This document shows, one piece after another, positions 15,145-24,168 of a DNA stretch of 50,415 bases. Each line of letters starts with the position of its first letter. The stretch's first letter is position 1. The position numbers and the translations under genes were made by a program. The notes beneath the pieces were generated by a model. That model had not been told where the DNA came from. It was given only the letters and a program-made list of their open reading frames with translations, and did no database searches. Source of the stretch: an uncultured Bacteroidales bacterium (GTDB lineage Bacteria; Bacteroidota; Bacteroidia; Bacteroidales; Paludibacteraceae); contig CAMNCW010000056.1 of assembly GCA_946534715.1 (NCBI GenBank), positions 1-50,415 of the forward strand, read 5' to 3'.

Positions 15145-17901
15145 ATGAAAAAGATTTTCACATTGATGGCTACTGCTCTGATGAGCGTTGCTATGTGGGC
15201 AGGAGCCAATGACCTGCTGTGGGATTATTCGGAGAATAAGATCCCGACATCAGGGTCTGACAAAGACGCTATTTCTCAGACCCTGCTGACTTATGGCGGT
15301 TATGTAAATGATGCGCCAAGTACGAATTTGGGATTGAACGGCGTGAAAATGAATAGCAGCGGTTACGCTTATTTCACAAAAGCAGCCGTAGCGGGCAAAC
15401 TGAAACTGACTTATGGCCCGCGCAAAACAGGTGCCAAGTTATCCTTGTTAGTGAGCACATGGACAGGTGAGACTCCTTCTGCGGAGAAACTGATTGTGGA
15501 GACCAAGATGGTGGATGAGCTGAGTACTGCGGTAGTTGATTTGACTGCTGAGCAGAACAATATCTATATTACCCGTTCTTCGGCCAGCGGAGAAGGAGTT
15601 CTGCAAAAGATTCAGTTCATTGAGTTCGTGCCACGTACGTTTGTGGATTTTGAGCTGGTGATGTGCAACATGGCTTCGGAGTATGATTTTACCACGCTGC
15701 CGGATGGCGTGACTGCAAGCGGTACATTCAATACCGACCAACACGGCTACCGCGATTTCAACATCCAAGTGCCGGTGGATGGCACCGTTCGCTTCACCAT
15801 CGGTGACTGCCAATATGGTAACAAACCCATTGAGGTAAAGAACAAAAAAGGCGATGTCATTGCTACGCTGAACTATCCGAAAGCAGGCTGTTATAGCCCG
15901 GATAAAAGCGAGAATGTATTCCAATACATCTATTTAGGCGATGCTGACACGCTGACGTTTGAGAAGATCCAATACTGCAACTATTTCAAGGCAGAGGCTG
16001 CTGAGATCACTCCCTGCGACGTGACTTTCAAGGATCAGAACGGCAAGGTGCTCTCCAAAATCGAGACGTATGAAGGAGCCACATTAGGCATTTTGCCGGA
16101 AGTGAGTGTACTGCCGGAGATCGGCGAGGGCTATGCGTTCCGCGGATGGTTCTATACCAACGGCAAGAAAGCACAGATAGGCGATGCGATCACCGGCAAC
16201 ACCACGATCCAAGCCAAAGTGACACCGATCGAGGATGCTATTATCGGTAGCGTGCAGACATATGATTTTGCGAACGCTGCTTTCTATCCCGAGGATCACG
16301 AGACGGTAGAGGTCAACGGCGGTAAATACTACAACAACCACGGCTGGTATTTCGATGCCAACGGCTCGATCCGCGTCAAAGTAGCCGGCAATGCCGTTGT
16401 GGTCGTTACGCTTTGCCAGTATTCAGAGACCGGCGATGTAGCCGTTACAGCGGGCGAGAAGGAAATCGCCAAGGCGAGTGTAGAAAAGAACACGACCGCC
16501 GACGGTACCGAGCTGACCGCACAATATGAAGGCGAGGCTGGATGGCTGACCATCAGCTGGACCGCTAAACAGTATATCCACAAAGTGGTGGTGTATAACG
16601 TACTGGATTTCTTGGAGAAAGACGCTGCCACGGGCTATTATATCGTTCCTGCAGGGGATGTAGCATCGTTCCTGTTGGCGCTCGTACAGGCGCAAAGCGG
16701 CGACAAGATCTTCCTGCCGAACGGCACATATGACCTCGGTGAGACCTGTCTGACAACCATCAGCAAGGACAACATCGCTATCATCGGTCAGTCGATGGAC
16801 GGAACGATCATCAAAAACGCACCGGACGCTTCCAAAGAGAGTATCGACAAGACCGCAACAATCAAGATCAACAAGAACGTGTCGGGTACGTACCTCCAAG
16901 ATCTGACGATTCAGAACGCGCTGGATTACTACAAGAGCGACAACGGACGTGCGGTATGTCTCTGGGATCAGGGAACGAAGACCGTTTGTAAGAACGTGAA
17001 ACTGCTGAGCTATCAGGATACGTATTATTCGAACCTGCAAGGCGCGTTGAAGTACTTCGAGGATTGCGAGATCCACGGAACAGTTGATTTCATCTGCGGC
17101 GACGGTAGCGTTTATTTCAAGAACAACCTCCTCTATTGCGAGAAACGCAAGAAAGACGGCGGCGGAAGTGACGCCTTGACCGCAAACAACGGTGTTGCAA
17201 CGGACAAAGGTTATGTCTTTGAGGGTTGCACCGTGAAGAGCGAGTGCCCGGTCGTTTCGATGGGACGTGCATGGAACAACACGCCGAAAGTAGCGTTCCT
17301 GAACACCTTAGTTGATTACAGCGCAGGTCAGTTTGCTTTCGAGAGCGGAGATATTCAGCGCTGGACAAAGAAACTGATGAACGCCAACGCTTGGCCTGAG
17401 TTCGGCGAGTTCAATACTCATCTGGAGGATGGAACGGTATTGACTCCGGCAAGCAATGTGGTGACATTCGTGGACGAGAAGAGCGGTAATGCAACGAAGG
17501 ATATCGAGACCGTTTGGAACGCAGAGAAAGCTGCTACTTACACGATGGCATATACCCTCGGAGCATGGGCAGAGACCGCTGCCAAAGAGGCGGAGCAGGC
17601 TGTTTGCGACTTGGAGAACATCGAGGACGAGGCGGTTTACCTGGTAGAAGCGCTGAACGGCAATGCGGAACTGATGTTAGGTTCCAAACTCAAAGGGGAG
17701 GTCTTCCCGGAAGGATCAGGCATCACCGTTCGTAAAGCGAATACACGCGGCGGTTTCGGTGCAAAAGCAGGCGAAGAGCCTTCTCAAGCCATCAGCAACA
17801 CCGCTGTCAGTAATGAAAAGGTAGCTAAAATCATCCGTGACGGAAAGGTAATCATTATTCGCGGAAATAAAGAATTTAATGTGCTTGGCGCACAACTCTA
17901 A
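15145..17901 (+). CDS. Secreted pectinesterase-family protein, CE8-like (918 aa)
   Basis: Signal peptide at 1-19 (ends in MWA). Residues 20-290 are beta-rich and unrecognised; about 290-365 is an InlB-like repeat domain (YAFRGWFYTNGKKAQIGD). The pectinesterase beta-helix covers about 505-770: YQDTYYS near 623 (catalytic Asp625), GTVDFICGDG near 645 (Asp648) and MGRAW near 706 (Arg708, Trp710). These match the two Asp and the Arg of pectin methylesterases, which remove methyl esters from homogalacturonan. The position of the first oxyanion-hole Gln appears to be Arg602 (NGRAVCL). The C-terminus carries the shared block (AISNTAVSNEKVAKIIRDGK and on). No pectate lyase is nearby. PorQ follows 9 bases downstream, in the same operon. 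Confidence 0.85.
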   Translation: MKKIFTLMATALMSVAMWAGANDLLWDYSENKIPTSGSDKDAISQTLLTYGGYVNDAPSTNLGLNGVKMNSSGYAYFTKAAVAGKLKLTYGPRKTGAKLSLLVSTWTGETPSAEKLIVETKMVDELSTAVVDLTAEQNNIYITRSSASGEGVLQKIQFIEFVPRTFVDFELVMCNMASEYDFTTLPDGVTASGTFNTDQHGYRDFNIQVPVDGTVRFTIGDCQYGNKPIEVKNKKGDVIATLNYPKAGCYSPDKSENVFQYIYLGDADTLTFEKIQYCNYFKAEAAEITPCDVTFKDQNGKVLSKIETYEGATLGILPEVSVLPEIGEGYAFRGWFYTNGKKAQIGDAITGNTTIQAKVTPIEDAIIGSVQTYDFANAAFYPEDHETVEVNGGKYYNNHGWYFDANGSIRVKVAGNAVVVVTLCQYSETGDVAVTAGEKEIAKASVEKNTTADGTELTAQYEGEAGWLTISWTAKQYIHKVVVYNVLDFLEKDAATGYYIVPAGDVASFLLALVQAQSGDKIFLPNGTYDLGETCLTTISKDNIAIIGQSMDGTIIKNAPDASKESIDKTATIKINKNVSGTYLQDLTIQNALDYYKSDNGRAVCLWDQGTKTVCKNVKLLSYQDTYYSNLQGALKYFEDCEIHGTVDFICGDGSVYFKNNLLYCEKRKKDGGGSDALTANNGVATDKGYVFEGCTVKSECPVVSMGRAWNNTPKVAFLNTLVDYSAGQFAFESGDIQRWTKKLMNANAWPEFGEFNTHLEDGTVLTPASNVVTFVDEKSGNATKDIETVWNAEKAATYTMAYTLGAWAETAAKEAEQAVCDLENIEDEAVYLVEALNGNAELMLGSKLKGEVFPEGSGITVRKANTRGGFGAKAGEEPSQAISNTAVSNEKVAKIIRDGKVIIIRGNKEFNVLGAQL

Positions 17902-17910
17902 TAGTAAAGA

Positions 17911-18966
17911 ATGCAGAAGTTGAGATTTCTCCTTATAGTATGCGCGTGCGTTGGTGTACACGCGAGCGCGCAAGTGTCGAACGCTGGAAGGTCGGTATTC
18001 TCTTTTATGAGTTTACCGACATCTTCCCGCATCAATGCGTTAGGAGGAAGCAACGTCAGCCTGAGCGACGGAGATATTTCCATGGGCATGTGCAACCCCG
18101 CCCTGCTCCATGAGAACTCGCATATGACGCTGCAACTCAACTATTCGTATTACCTGCCGGGAACAATGTTCGGTTCTGCGCTCTACGGGCATAATTTCGC
18201 AGAGAAGAACTATTTTGCAGTGGGTCTTCATTACCTCGATTATGGTACGATGAAAGAAGCGCTGGAAAACGGTTCGCAGACAGGTCGGACATTCGGAGCA
18301 CGGGATATTTTAGTGGATGTCATGTACGCGCGGCAGTTACATCCGTGCTGGAAAATAGGCGTGACCCTCAAACCGGTCTATTCCATTTACGAGAGTTATT
18401 CGTCTTTTGCCATCGGAGCTGACGTCGGCGCACACTATCAAAGTCCTGACTCCGCTTTGCAGATGGGTTTGGTACTCCAGAACATAGGTTGGCAACTGAA
18501 AGGCTTCTATTCCGAAGAGGGCGGACGCAACCACGAGATGCTGCCGCTGAACCTCCAATTCGGACTGAGTTATCGCCTCAAACATGCACCGCTGCGATTC
18601 CATGTGCAGTTACACAACCTGCAGACATGGAACTTGAACTACGAGTGGACCAGCATCGACAAGGATCCGGTGAAAGGAGAGATTATTCCGCACAATGTGG
18701 CATGGTACGACATGCTCTTCCGGCACACGATTTTCACGCTGGAGGTAGTTCCAAAGAGCGAGAAATTCTATATCGCACTCAGTTATAACCACCGCCGCAG
18801 AGCAGAGTTGAACCTGATCGACCAGCGTTCGTTAGCCGGATTTGCTTTGGGTGTGGGTGTGAAGATCAAACAAGCCCGCGTCGGGTTTGCTATCAGCCAG
18901 CTGACCAAATCGAACTTCTCGTACCAACTCGGTCTGACCTTGGATATCAACTCGCTCATGAAATAG
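17911..18966 (+). CDS. porQ: Type IX secretion system protein PorQ (351 aa)
   Basis: It matches PorQ, an outer-membrane protein of the T9SS attachment machinery: signal peptide 1-21 (HASAQ), then VFSFMSLPTSSRINALGGSN near 30, DISMGMCNPALL near 53, and a beta-barrel sequence to the end (KIKQARVGFAISQLTKSNFSYQLGLTL). Its length of about 350 fits the family. It is followed by cmk and ispH, an order I recall from other Bacteroidales. Its presence implies a T9SS elsewhere in the genome, and its position behind a secreted enzyme is suggestive. Confidence 0.85.
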   Translation: MQKLRFLLIVCACVGVHASAQVSNAGRSVFSFMSLPTSSRINALGGSNVSLSDGDISMGMCNPALLHENSHMTLQLNYSYYLPGTMFGSALYGHNFAEKNYFAVGLHYLDYGTMKEALENGSQTGRTFGARDILVDVMYARQLHPCWKIGVTLKPVYSIYESYSSFAIGADVGAHYQSPDSALQMGLVLQNIGWQLKGFYSEEGGRNHEMLPLNLQFGLSYRLKHAPLRFHVQLHNLQTWNLNYEWTSIDKDPVKGEIIPHNVAWYDMLFRHTIFTLEVVPKSEKFYIALSYNHRRRAELNLIDQRSLAGFALGVGVKIKQARVGFAISQLTKSNFSYQLGLTLDINSLMK

Positions 18967-18970
18967 GGAG

Positions 18971-19010
18971 ATAATTGTAAATTGTGATTTGTGAATTGTG
19001 AATTGTGAAT
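18971..19010 (+). repeat. AATTGTG heptamer repeat forming the cmk start codon
   Basis: ATAATTGTAAATTGTGATTTG continues as AATTGTGAATTGTGAAT. The last GTG (19005) is the cmk start codon. Confidence 0.75.
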
Positions 19011-19667
19011 AAGATTATTGTTGCAATAGACGGATATTCTTCCTGCGGTAAATCCACTATCGCCAAAGAGTTAGCGAAATACGCAGGTTATATTTACGTG
19101 GACACAGGCGCCATGTATCGCGCGATAGGTTTATACACGCTTCGTAACGGTCTGACGGACGAGGCAGCGATTATTCAAGCCCTGCCGCAGATACAGGTGG
19201 GCTTCATTCAAGCCGGGGGTGCGCAACACGTGACCTTGAACGGCGAAGACGTCGAATCGCAGATACGCACCTTGGAGGTCGGCAACAGAGCAAGCCAGGT
19301 ATCGCAGATCAAAGAAGTACGGGCTTTCCTCGTGGTGCAACAACAGGCCATGGGAAAGGACAAAGGTATCGTTATGGACGGCCGCGATATAGGAACCGTG
19401 GTTTTCCCGAAAGCGGAACTGAAACTCTTCCTCACCGCCAGCCCCGAAGTGCGTGCACAGAGACGTTTCGACGAACTGGTAGAGAAAGGCGAAAAGCCAG
19501 ACTACAATGCCGTGTTAGCCGATGTCAACGACCGAGACTACCGTGACACACATCGCGCCGAGAGCCCGCTCAGGCAAGCTGAGGATGCGATTGTGGTGGA
19601 TAACAGCCACATGACCCGAGAAGAACAGATGCAAGTCATTTATGATTATTTCAATCGATTCAAATAG
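19005..19667 (+). CDS. cmk: (d)CMP kinase (220 aa)
   Basis: It phosphorylates CMP and dCMP with ATP. The P-loop GYSSCGKST lies at residues 8-16, YVDTGAMYRAIGLY near 31 is the substrate motif, and MDGRDIGTVVFP near 124 and LTASPEVRAQRR near 145 complete the family signature. Length is typical. The start is GTG at 19005, supplied by an AATTGTG repeat; no ATG gives the conserved N-terminus. The last 26 bases overlap ispH. Confidence 0.95.
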   Translation: MNKIIVAIDGYSSCGKSTIAKELAKYAGYIYVDTGAMYRAIGLYTLRNGLTDEAAIIQALPQIQVGFIQAGGAQHVTLNGEDVESQIRTLEVGNRASQVSQIKEVRAFLVVQQQAMGKDKGIVMDGRDIGTVVFPKAELKLFLTASPEVRAQRRFDELVEKGEKPDYNAVLADVNDRDYRDTHRAESPLRQAEDAIVVDNSHMTREEQMQVIYDYFNRFK

Positions 19668-20535
19668 CGGTTTCTGTTTTGGCGTCACGCGCGCCATTAA
19701 CACCGCCCAGACAGAGCTCCGCAACGGAGCTCTTTATTGCTTAGGCGACATCGTCCATAACGGTCAGGAAGTAGCCCGTTTGGAAGAAGCCGGCCTACAG
19801 ACGATCGACTACGACGATCTCCGGACGCTTCCTTCTCACTCGCGCGTGCTGCTTCGGGCACACGGCGAACCGCCTTCTACGTATTGGATAGCCCGGCAAC
19901 GGGGGATCCAACTCTTTGATGCTACTTGCCCGGTGGTAAAGAAATTGCAAGACCGTATCCGAGCTTGTTACGAGGCGCACAAGAACGATGAAGCCCTGCC
20001 GCCGCAGATTGTCATTTACGGCAAAGCCGGACATGCGGAAGTGATCGGTCTCCAAGGTCAGACTAATAATACCGCTATCGTCATTGAGAATGAAGCGCAA
20101 CTGAACCTGCTTGATTTCTCGCGGCCGATCTATCTCTTTTCGCAGACCACCAAGTCCGTAGAAGGCTTTCAGAGCCTTGTGGAAGCGATCAAAGCACAAT
20201 TCACAAAACGCAATTCACCATTAGTTTTCGAAGCGCACAACACGATTTGCCGCAATGTAGCGAACCGTGTAGCGCAGTTACAGGCTTTTGCGCGGGAGAA
20301 CGACATCGTGCTCTTTGTCGGCGGAACCAAGAGTTCCAATGCCCGCGTGCTGTTCAATCATTGCTTGGAGGCGAACCCCAACACCTATTTCCTCAGTAGC
20401 GCAGAAGAGATGAGCGAATCACTCATCCGCGAATGCCGTGCAGCAGAACGTGTCGGCATCTGCGGTGCAACCAGTACGCCACAGTGGCTCATGGAAAAAG
20501 TAAGGGACAAGCTTTCGCTCATCCCTTCCCTCTAA
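19642..20535 (+). CDS. ispH: 4-hydroxy-3-methylbut-2-enyl diphosphate reductase (297 aa)
   Basis: Last enzyme of the MEP isoprenoid pathway, a [4Fe-4S] protein making IPP and DMAPP. The three cluster cysteines are seen at Cys12 (GFCFGVTRA), Cys96 (DATCPVVKK) and Cys203 (NTICRNVANR). HGEPPSTY near 72 corresponds to the active-site His region. ATG at 19642 overlaps the end of cmk, indicating translational coupling. The stretch 20196-20224 (AQFTKRNSPL) has the CACAATTCAC-type repeat composition and may be a small in-frame insertion. Confidence 0.93.
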   Translation: MIISIDSNSGFCFGVTRAINTAQTELRNGALYCLGDIVHNGQEVARLEEAGLQTIDYDDLRTLPSHSRVLLRAHGEPPSTYWIARQRGIQLFDATCPVVKKLQDRIRACYEAHKNDEALPPQIVIYGKAGHAEVIGLQGQTNNTAIVIENEAQLNLLDFSRPIYLFSQTTKSVEGFQSLVEAIKAQFTKRNSPLVFEAHNTICRNVANRVAQLQAFARENDIVLFVGGTKSSNARVLFNHCLEANPNTYFLSSAEEMSESLIRECRAAERVGICGATSTPQWLMEKVRDKLSLIPSL

Positions 20536-20546
20536 ACTTTTGTTCT

Positions 20547-23150
20547 TTATCTGACGCTTGTCAGTTTCTTGATCTTGTCGTTCAGTTTCTTTTCCCTGAG
20601 TAACTGCTCAAGGCTGATGTGCATTCTGTAGTTCCAGAACTGACGCGGGTTAGACGGTACGTTGATACGATCCGCAAACTGGTCTTTGATGCGCACATCG
20701 CCGTCGATAGCAAGCCAGTCCTGCAGCGGCAGAATGGTCCACATAGCCGGGCTGTACATGTGCTGGTTGATGATGAACTCGGCTATCTCCGGGGTCATTT
20801 CCTGCGGAGCTTCGCCCCACCAACCCATTTGCTCGTTGTAGAAACGCTGAGTTACGGCTCTATCCTCTTCCCACCAAGCACGAAGCGGGTTCATATCGTG
20901 CGTACCGGTGGTACAAACGGACTGATACGGAGCATCTGCCGGATGCGCAAACTTGACGGTCGGATCTTTCGGCATTCGTTGGATCTCAAGGCTCAAGATC
21001 TGCAACTCGTGCATCACATCGGGCACGCAAGCAGGTACCATTCCCAGGTCCTCACCGCAGCAGAGCATATGCGTTGCGCCGATGAGTGTCGGCAACTTGC
21101 GCATTGCCGAGTCACGCCAGAACGAGGTATGACGGCGGTAGAAGTACTCGTTATAAATGCGCATGAGCACTTCCTTCTGGTCCGAATAGAGCTCGTTGAA
21201 GGAGTGGCTCTGATAGATGGAGATACGCGGATGCAACCAGCCCGGGCGGCGTTGGTCTTCCACCATCAGCACTTCGCAATGCAGATAAATGAGTCCGTTG
21301 CAGATATTATGCACCGCCTCTTCGCTCAGGCCGGAAGCCTTCAGCTGTTTCTTGTCGCCCAACAGACGATCTGCCCATTCCTGCACTTTGACTTGGGTAT
21401 CAAACTCCGGACGGAACCAATAGATATAATTATCGTTGGTCTGAAGTGCATTCTTCTTCGCCCATTCGGTGTCAAAGCCGAGCACATCGCCCAAGAAATT
21501 CGAGCGGATATACGGTTTGGTCATTCGGTCCCAGTCGAGGCAAACGCCTTGTGCGCAGAGGTCGTCATAGCTATACGGCAATGCCGGTACGAAATGTCCG
21601 CAAAGTCCCCAAACATCGGTCTTGCGCATCTGCCAGATACGGAAGAAACCGAGAATATGATCTATGCGGTAAGCATCGAAATAATCCTGCATCTTCTGGA
21701 AACGTGCTTTCCACCAAGCGAAACCGTCCTTTGCCATCTCGTCCCAGTTATAAGTCGGGAAGCCCCAGTTCTGACCGGAGATAGAGAAATCATCGGGCGG
21801 TGCACCTGCTGATGCATCCAAGTTGAAGAGCTCCGGATAGACCGCCGCATCCACTGAATCGGGCGAGATACCGATAGGTATGTCACCTTTCATTGCCACA
21901 CCGATCGAGTGCGCATAAGCCACCGCGTCCGACAACTGTTTGTCCGCATGGAACTGCAGGTACTTATAGAAATCTGCCGGCTGTTTGTCACGTTTGTGCA
22001 GGAACTCGGCGTACGGCTCAAGCCATGCGGCGTTCTTGGTCTCAAAGGCTTTGTATTCCTCCGACGAGAAGAGCGCCTCTTTATCCTGTTTGTACAGCGC
22101 TTTGAAGAACACCATCTTGGCGTCATAGACGTTCTGGTAATCCGCAAAAGTGAGCGCGTTCAGTTCGGCTTTCTTCGCTTCGTATTTCTTTTTCTGCGCA
22201 GGGGTCAGACGACCCATCTTCTCGATATTGATGTAAATCGGGTGAAGCGCGAAGACGGAAACAGCGTTGTACGGATAGCTGTCCAAGTTGTTATGACGAA
22301 GCGTGGTGTCGTTGATCGGCAGGGTCTGAATCATCTGCTGACCCGTTGCCGCTGCCCAATCCGCCATTTTCTTCAGGTCTTGGAACTCACCGATACCAAA
22401 TCCCTCTTGCGAACGGAGCGAGAAGACAGGAACAGCCACGCCGGCGCCTTTCCAACGAGGCTGTGTGCGACGGAAGCCACGGTCGTTCTGGCAAATAATC
22501 AGCCCTTTCTCAACGCCCCAGATCTGACGGTTCTCACCCCACTCCATATCAACGCAAGCGCCTGTTTTGAGGTCATAGATAAGGTATTTGTACTCCACTA
22601 CATCTTGCCCATTGAGCATGATATCTGCATGCCAAAGAGGGAAGTCTGCGTCGCTCATGACTAACTTCTTGTCAGGGTTCCACTCGCCCAGTTCCGGACA
22701 GTTACCTACAATCGCCACGCCCTGCGTCGGCAGGATCTGCGGCAGATCGATGGTGAAACGGATGTTGCCTTTCATCGCTTTGGGAGCCGCTTTCTTGTGG
22801 CGCATGAAGAGGGATTTGAGGAACGCGGTGGTGTAGAACGAATCCTCATATGTGCTGGCTTGCCAAGCGTCGCGAACGACGAGTTTCTTGTCTGCCGCCT
22901 TGAGGGTTAACGTACGGGGCTCACCTGCCTCGTAAATATAGCCGCCGTCCTGCAAACGGATAGCGTACTTGTACTGAATAGAGCCCGCAAAATCGCTAAC
23001 GGGAGCATTCACCTGCCAGAAGTCTGTTCCCTGACAAGTCAGCAACAAAGGAGACTTTTCAGTCCAACCCAAGATCGATTCTTGCGTCTCGATGACGCAT
23101 AGCGTTTGCCCATACTCGGCACGATAGTGAATCTGAAAATTAATGTTCAT
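20547..23150 (-). CDS. malQ: 4-alpha-glucanotransferase with N-terminal starch-binding modules (867 aa)
   Basis: A GH77 amylomaltase, which moves alpha-1,4-glucan chains between maltodextrins in the cytoplasm. Residues 1-100 and about 125-230 are CBM20-like modules (GWTEKSPLLLTCQGTDFW; GNCPELGEWNPDKKLVMSD). The GH77 core follows: the nucleophile motif YRIDHILGFFRIW near 492, the acid/base motif GEDLGMVP near 697 and TGTHDMNPLRAWW near 742. This two-CBM20 form is standard in Bacteroidota. No signal peptide. It has its own promoter upstream. With the GH13 enzyme at 31 kb and the binding proteins at 43-50 kb it points to alpha-glucan metabolism. Confidence 0.93.
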   Translation of the reverse strand: MNINFQIHYRAEYGQTLCVIETQESILGWTEKSPLLLTCQGTDFWQVNAPVSDFAGSIQYKYAIRLQDGGYIYEAGEPRTLTLKAADKKLVVRDAWQASTYEDSFYTTAFLKSLFMRHKKAAPKAMKGNIRFTIDLPQILPTQGVAIVGNCPELGEWNPDKKLVMSDADFPLWHADIMLNGQDVVEYKYLIYDLKTGACVDMEWGENRQIWGVEKGLIICQNDRGFRRTQPRWKGAGVAVPVFSLRSQEGFGIGEFQDLKKMADWAAATGQQMIQTLPINDTTLRHNNLDSYPYNAVSVFALHPIYINIEKMGRLTPAQKKKYEAKKAELNALTFADYQNVYDAKMVFFKALYKQDKEALFSSEEYKAFETKNAAWLEPYAEFLHKRDKQPADFYKYLQFHADKQLSDAVAYAHSIGVAMKGDIPIGISPDSVDAAVYPELFNLDASAGAPPDDFSISGQNWGFPTYNWDEMAKDGFAWWKARFQKMQDYFDAYRIDHILGFFRIWQMRKTDVWGLCGHFVPALPYSYDDLCAQGVCLDWDRMTKPYIRSNFLGDVLGFDTEWAKKNALQTNDNYIYWFRPEFDTQVKVQEWADRLLGDKKQLKASGLSEEAVHNICNGLIYLHCEVLMVEDQRRPGWLHPRISIYQSHSFNELYSDQKEVLMRIYNEYFYRRHTSFWRDSAMRKLPTLIGATHMLCCGEDLGMVPACVPDVMHELQILSLEIQRMPKDPTVKFAHPADAPYQSVCTTGTHDMNPLRAWWEEDRAVTQRFYNEQMGWWGEAPQEMTPEIAEFIINQHMYSPAMWTILPLQDWLAIDGDVRIKDQFADRINVPSNPRQFWNYRMHISLEQLLREKKLNDKIKKLTSVR
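20551..20569 (+). terminator. Weak terminator-like hairpin at the ispH/malQ junction
   Basis: CTGAC (20551), loop GCTT, GTCAG, then TTTCTT. It lies inside the last codons of malQ. The stem is only 5 bp, so this is tentative. Confidence 0.3.
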
Positions 23151-23196
23151 GGTATAATAATTAATTAGTAGTTTTCTGTTTTTGATATTTCGACTA

Positions 23197-23228
23197 CAAA
23201 ATTACAACATTTTTTTGAATTACGCAAA
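23197..23228 (-). promoter_or_regulatory. Promoter for malQ
   Basis: On the minus strand: -7 TAATTTTG (23204-23197), -33 TTTG (23228-23225), 20-base spacer. The leader is about 42 bases. Confidence 0.7.
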
Positions 23229-23234
23229 TTATTT

Positions 23235-24107
23235 TTAATTTTTTCTGTAAAATAATCCTATTAGGCATGGAAGAAGGGTATTTATCACCCATAAAAGCAC
23301 TCCTGCGAGGGCAGCGTTCATTGTTCCGAAGACCCAGATCGCCCATGCACCGCGCACGCCCGCTTCCACAATCGGCACGTTCGGAGTGATGGTTACCAGC
23401 AGATAATAGATGAACAGGTTGGTGATGGATGATTGATAATTGGTGATTGCCCCCAAGGCGAAGAGCACGAGTGCCAACTGGACACACCAACAGCCCAAAC
23501 GAACCAAACTTTGCGCCGTGCTGCGGAAAAGCAGCATATAGTTGACCTCGGCGTATTTTTTGAGGGCTTGCGGCGCGAGAGCATAAGCGATTGCCAATAC
23601 CGCTACTACGCCGACCAGCGCATAGAGGTAACTATCCCCCAAGACCGCCAACACCGCCGGCGAGAAAGCTATTCCTGCCACACCGGCTAAGACGATAGCC
23701 GCGGTCATGGTAGCACTGCCCACCGCTCCCATGGAAAGCACTTTCGCCATTACATCCTTTGTGCTTTGGTCATTTTCCCGCTGCATTTCCATCATTCCAC
23801 GCGCAGGATACTCGCCAAGCCGCCAGGGTGTGATGAGGCCGGCTAACTTGCTGGAATAGACCTGCCGGTGCGCTTCTGCCCAGGACATAGGCATAAGCGT
23901 TTTCCACCGCCATGCTTCGAGCAACATGTTTACAGGCATCAACGCTACAGAGAGCAGAAGCGCCATAACTTGACGCTCATTCATGTTCGAGAGGCAGTTC
24001 CAAAGGGACGCGTAGTCATCATAAACGGCTATTTTCCATACTAAAAAACAGCACGCCAAGAACGAAATCGTCCACTGTATGATATGAATCAGTACTTTTC
24101 TTTCCAT
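23235..24107 (-). CDS. LPG-synthase-like / flippase-like integral membrane protein (290 aa)
   Basis: At least seven hydrophobic segments, starting at residues 8-28, 45-64 and 115-145, and the conserved stretch YSSKLAGLITPWRLGEYPARG near 84, fit the lysylphosphatidylglycerol synthetase TM (UPF0104) family. Such proteins in Bacteroidota have no proven function; lipid handling is the usual guess. The stretch GAITNYQSSITNLF (23421-23449) has the composition of the AATTATCAATCATCC-type repeats and may be an in-frame insertion between membrane helices. The ATG at 24107 is only a few bases from the predicted transcription start, so the leader is very short. Confidence 0.75.
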   Translation of the reverse strand: MERKVLIHIIQWTISFLACCFLVWKIAVYDDYASLWNCLSNMNERQVMALLLSVALMPVNMLLEAWRWKTLMPMSWAEAHRQVYSSKLAGLITPWRLGEYPARGMMEMQRENDQSTKDVMAKVLSMGAVGSATMTAAIVLAGVAGIAFSPAVLAVLGDSYLYALVGVVAVLAIAYALAPQALKKYAEVNYMLLFRSTAQSLVRLGCWCVQLALVLFALGAITNYQSSITNLFIYYLLVTITPNVPIVEAGVRGAWAIWVFGTMNAALAGVLLWVINTLLPCLIGLFYRKN

Positions 24108-24116
24108 AAAACGCTA

Positions 24117-24164
24117 CAAAATTACTACTTTTTTTGCATATATGCAAATAAATGTGTAAATTTG
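24117..24164. promoter_or_regulatory. Symmetric divergent promoter pair sharing a perfect 16-bp palindrome
   Basis: TTTGCATATATGCAAA at 24133-24148 is a perfect palindrome. Its left TTTG is the -33 box of the plus promoter (TAAATTTG at 24157-24164) and its right CAAA the -33 box of the minus promoter (CAAAATTA at 24117-24124). Both spacers are 20 bases. Confidence 0.85.
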
Positions 24165-24168
24165 CAGC

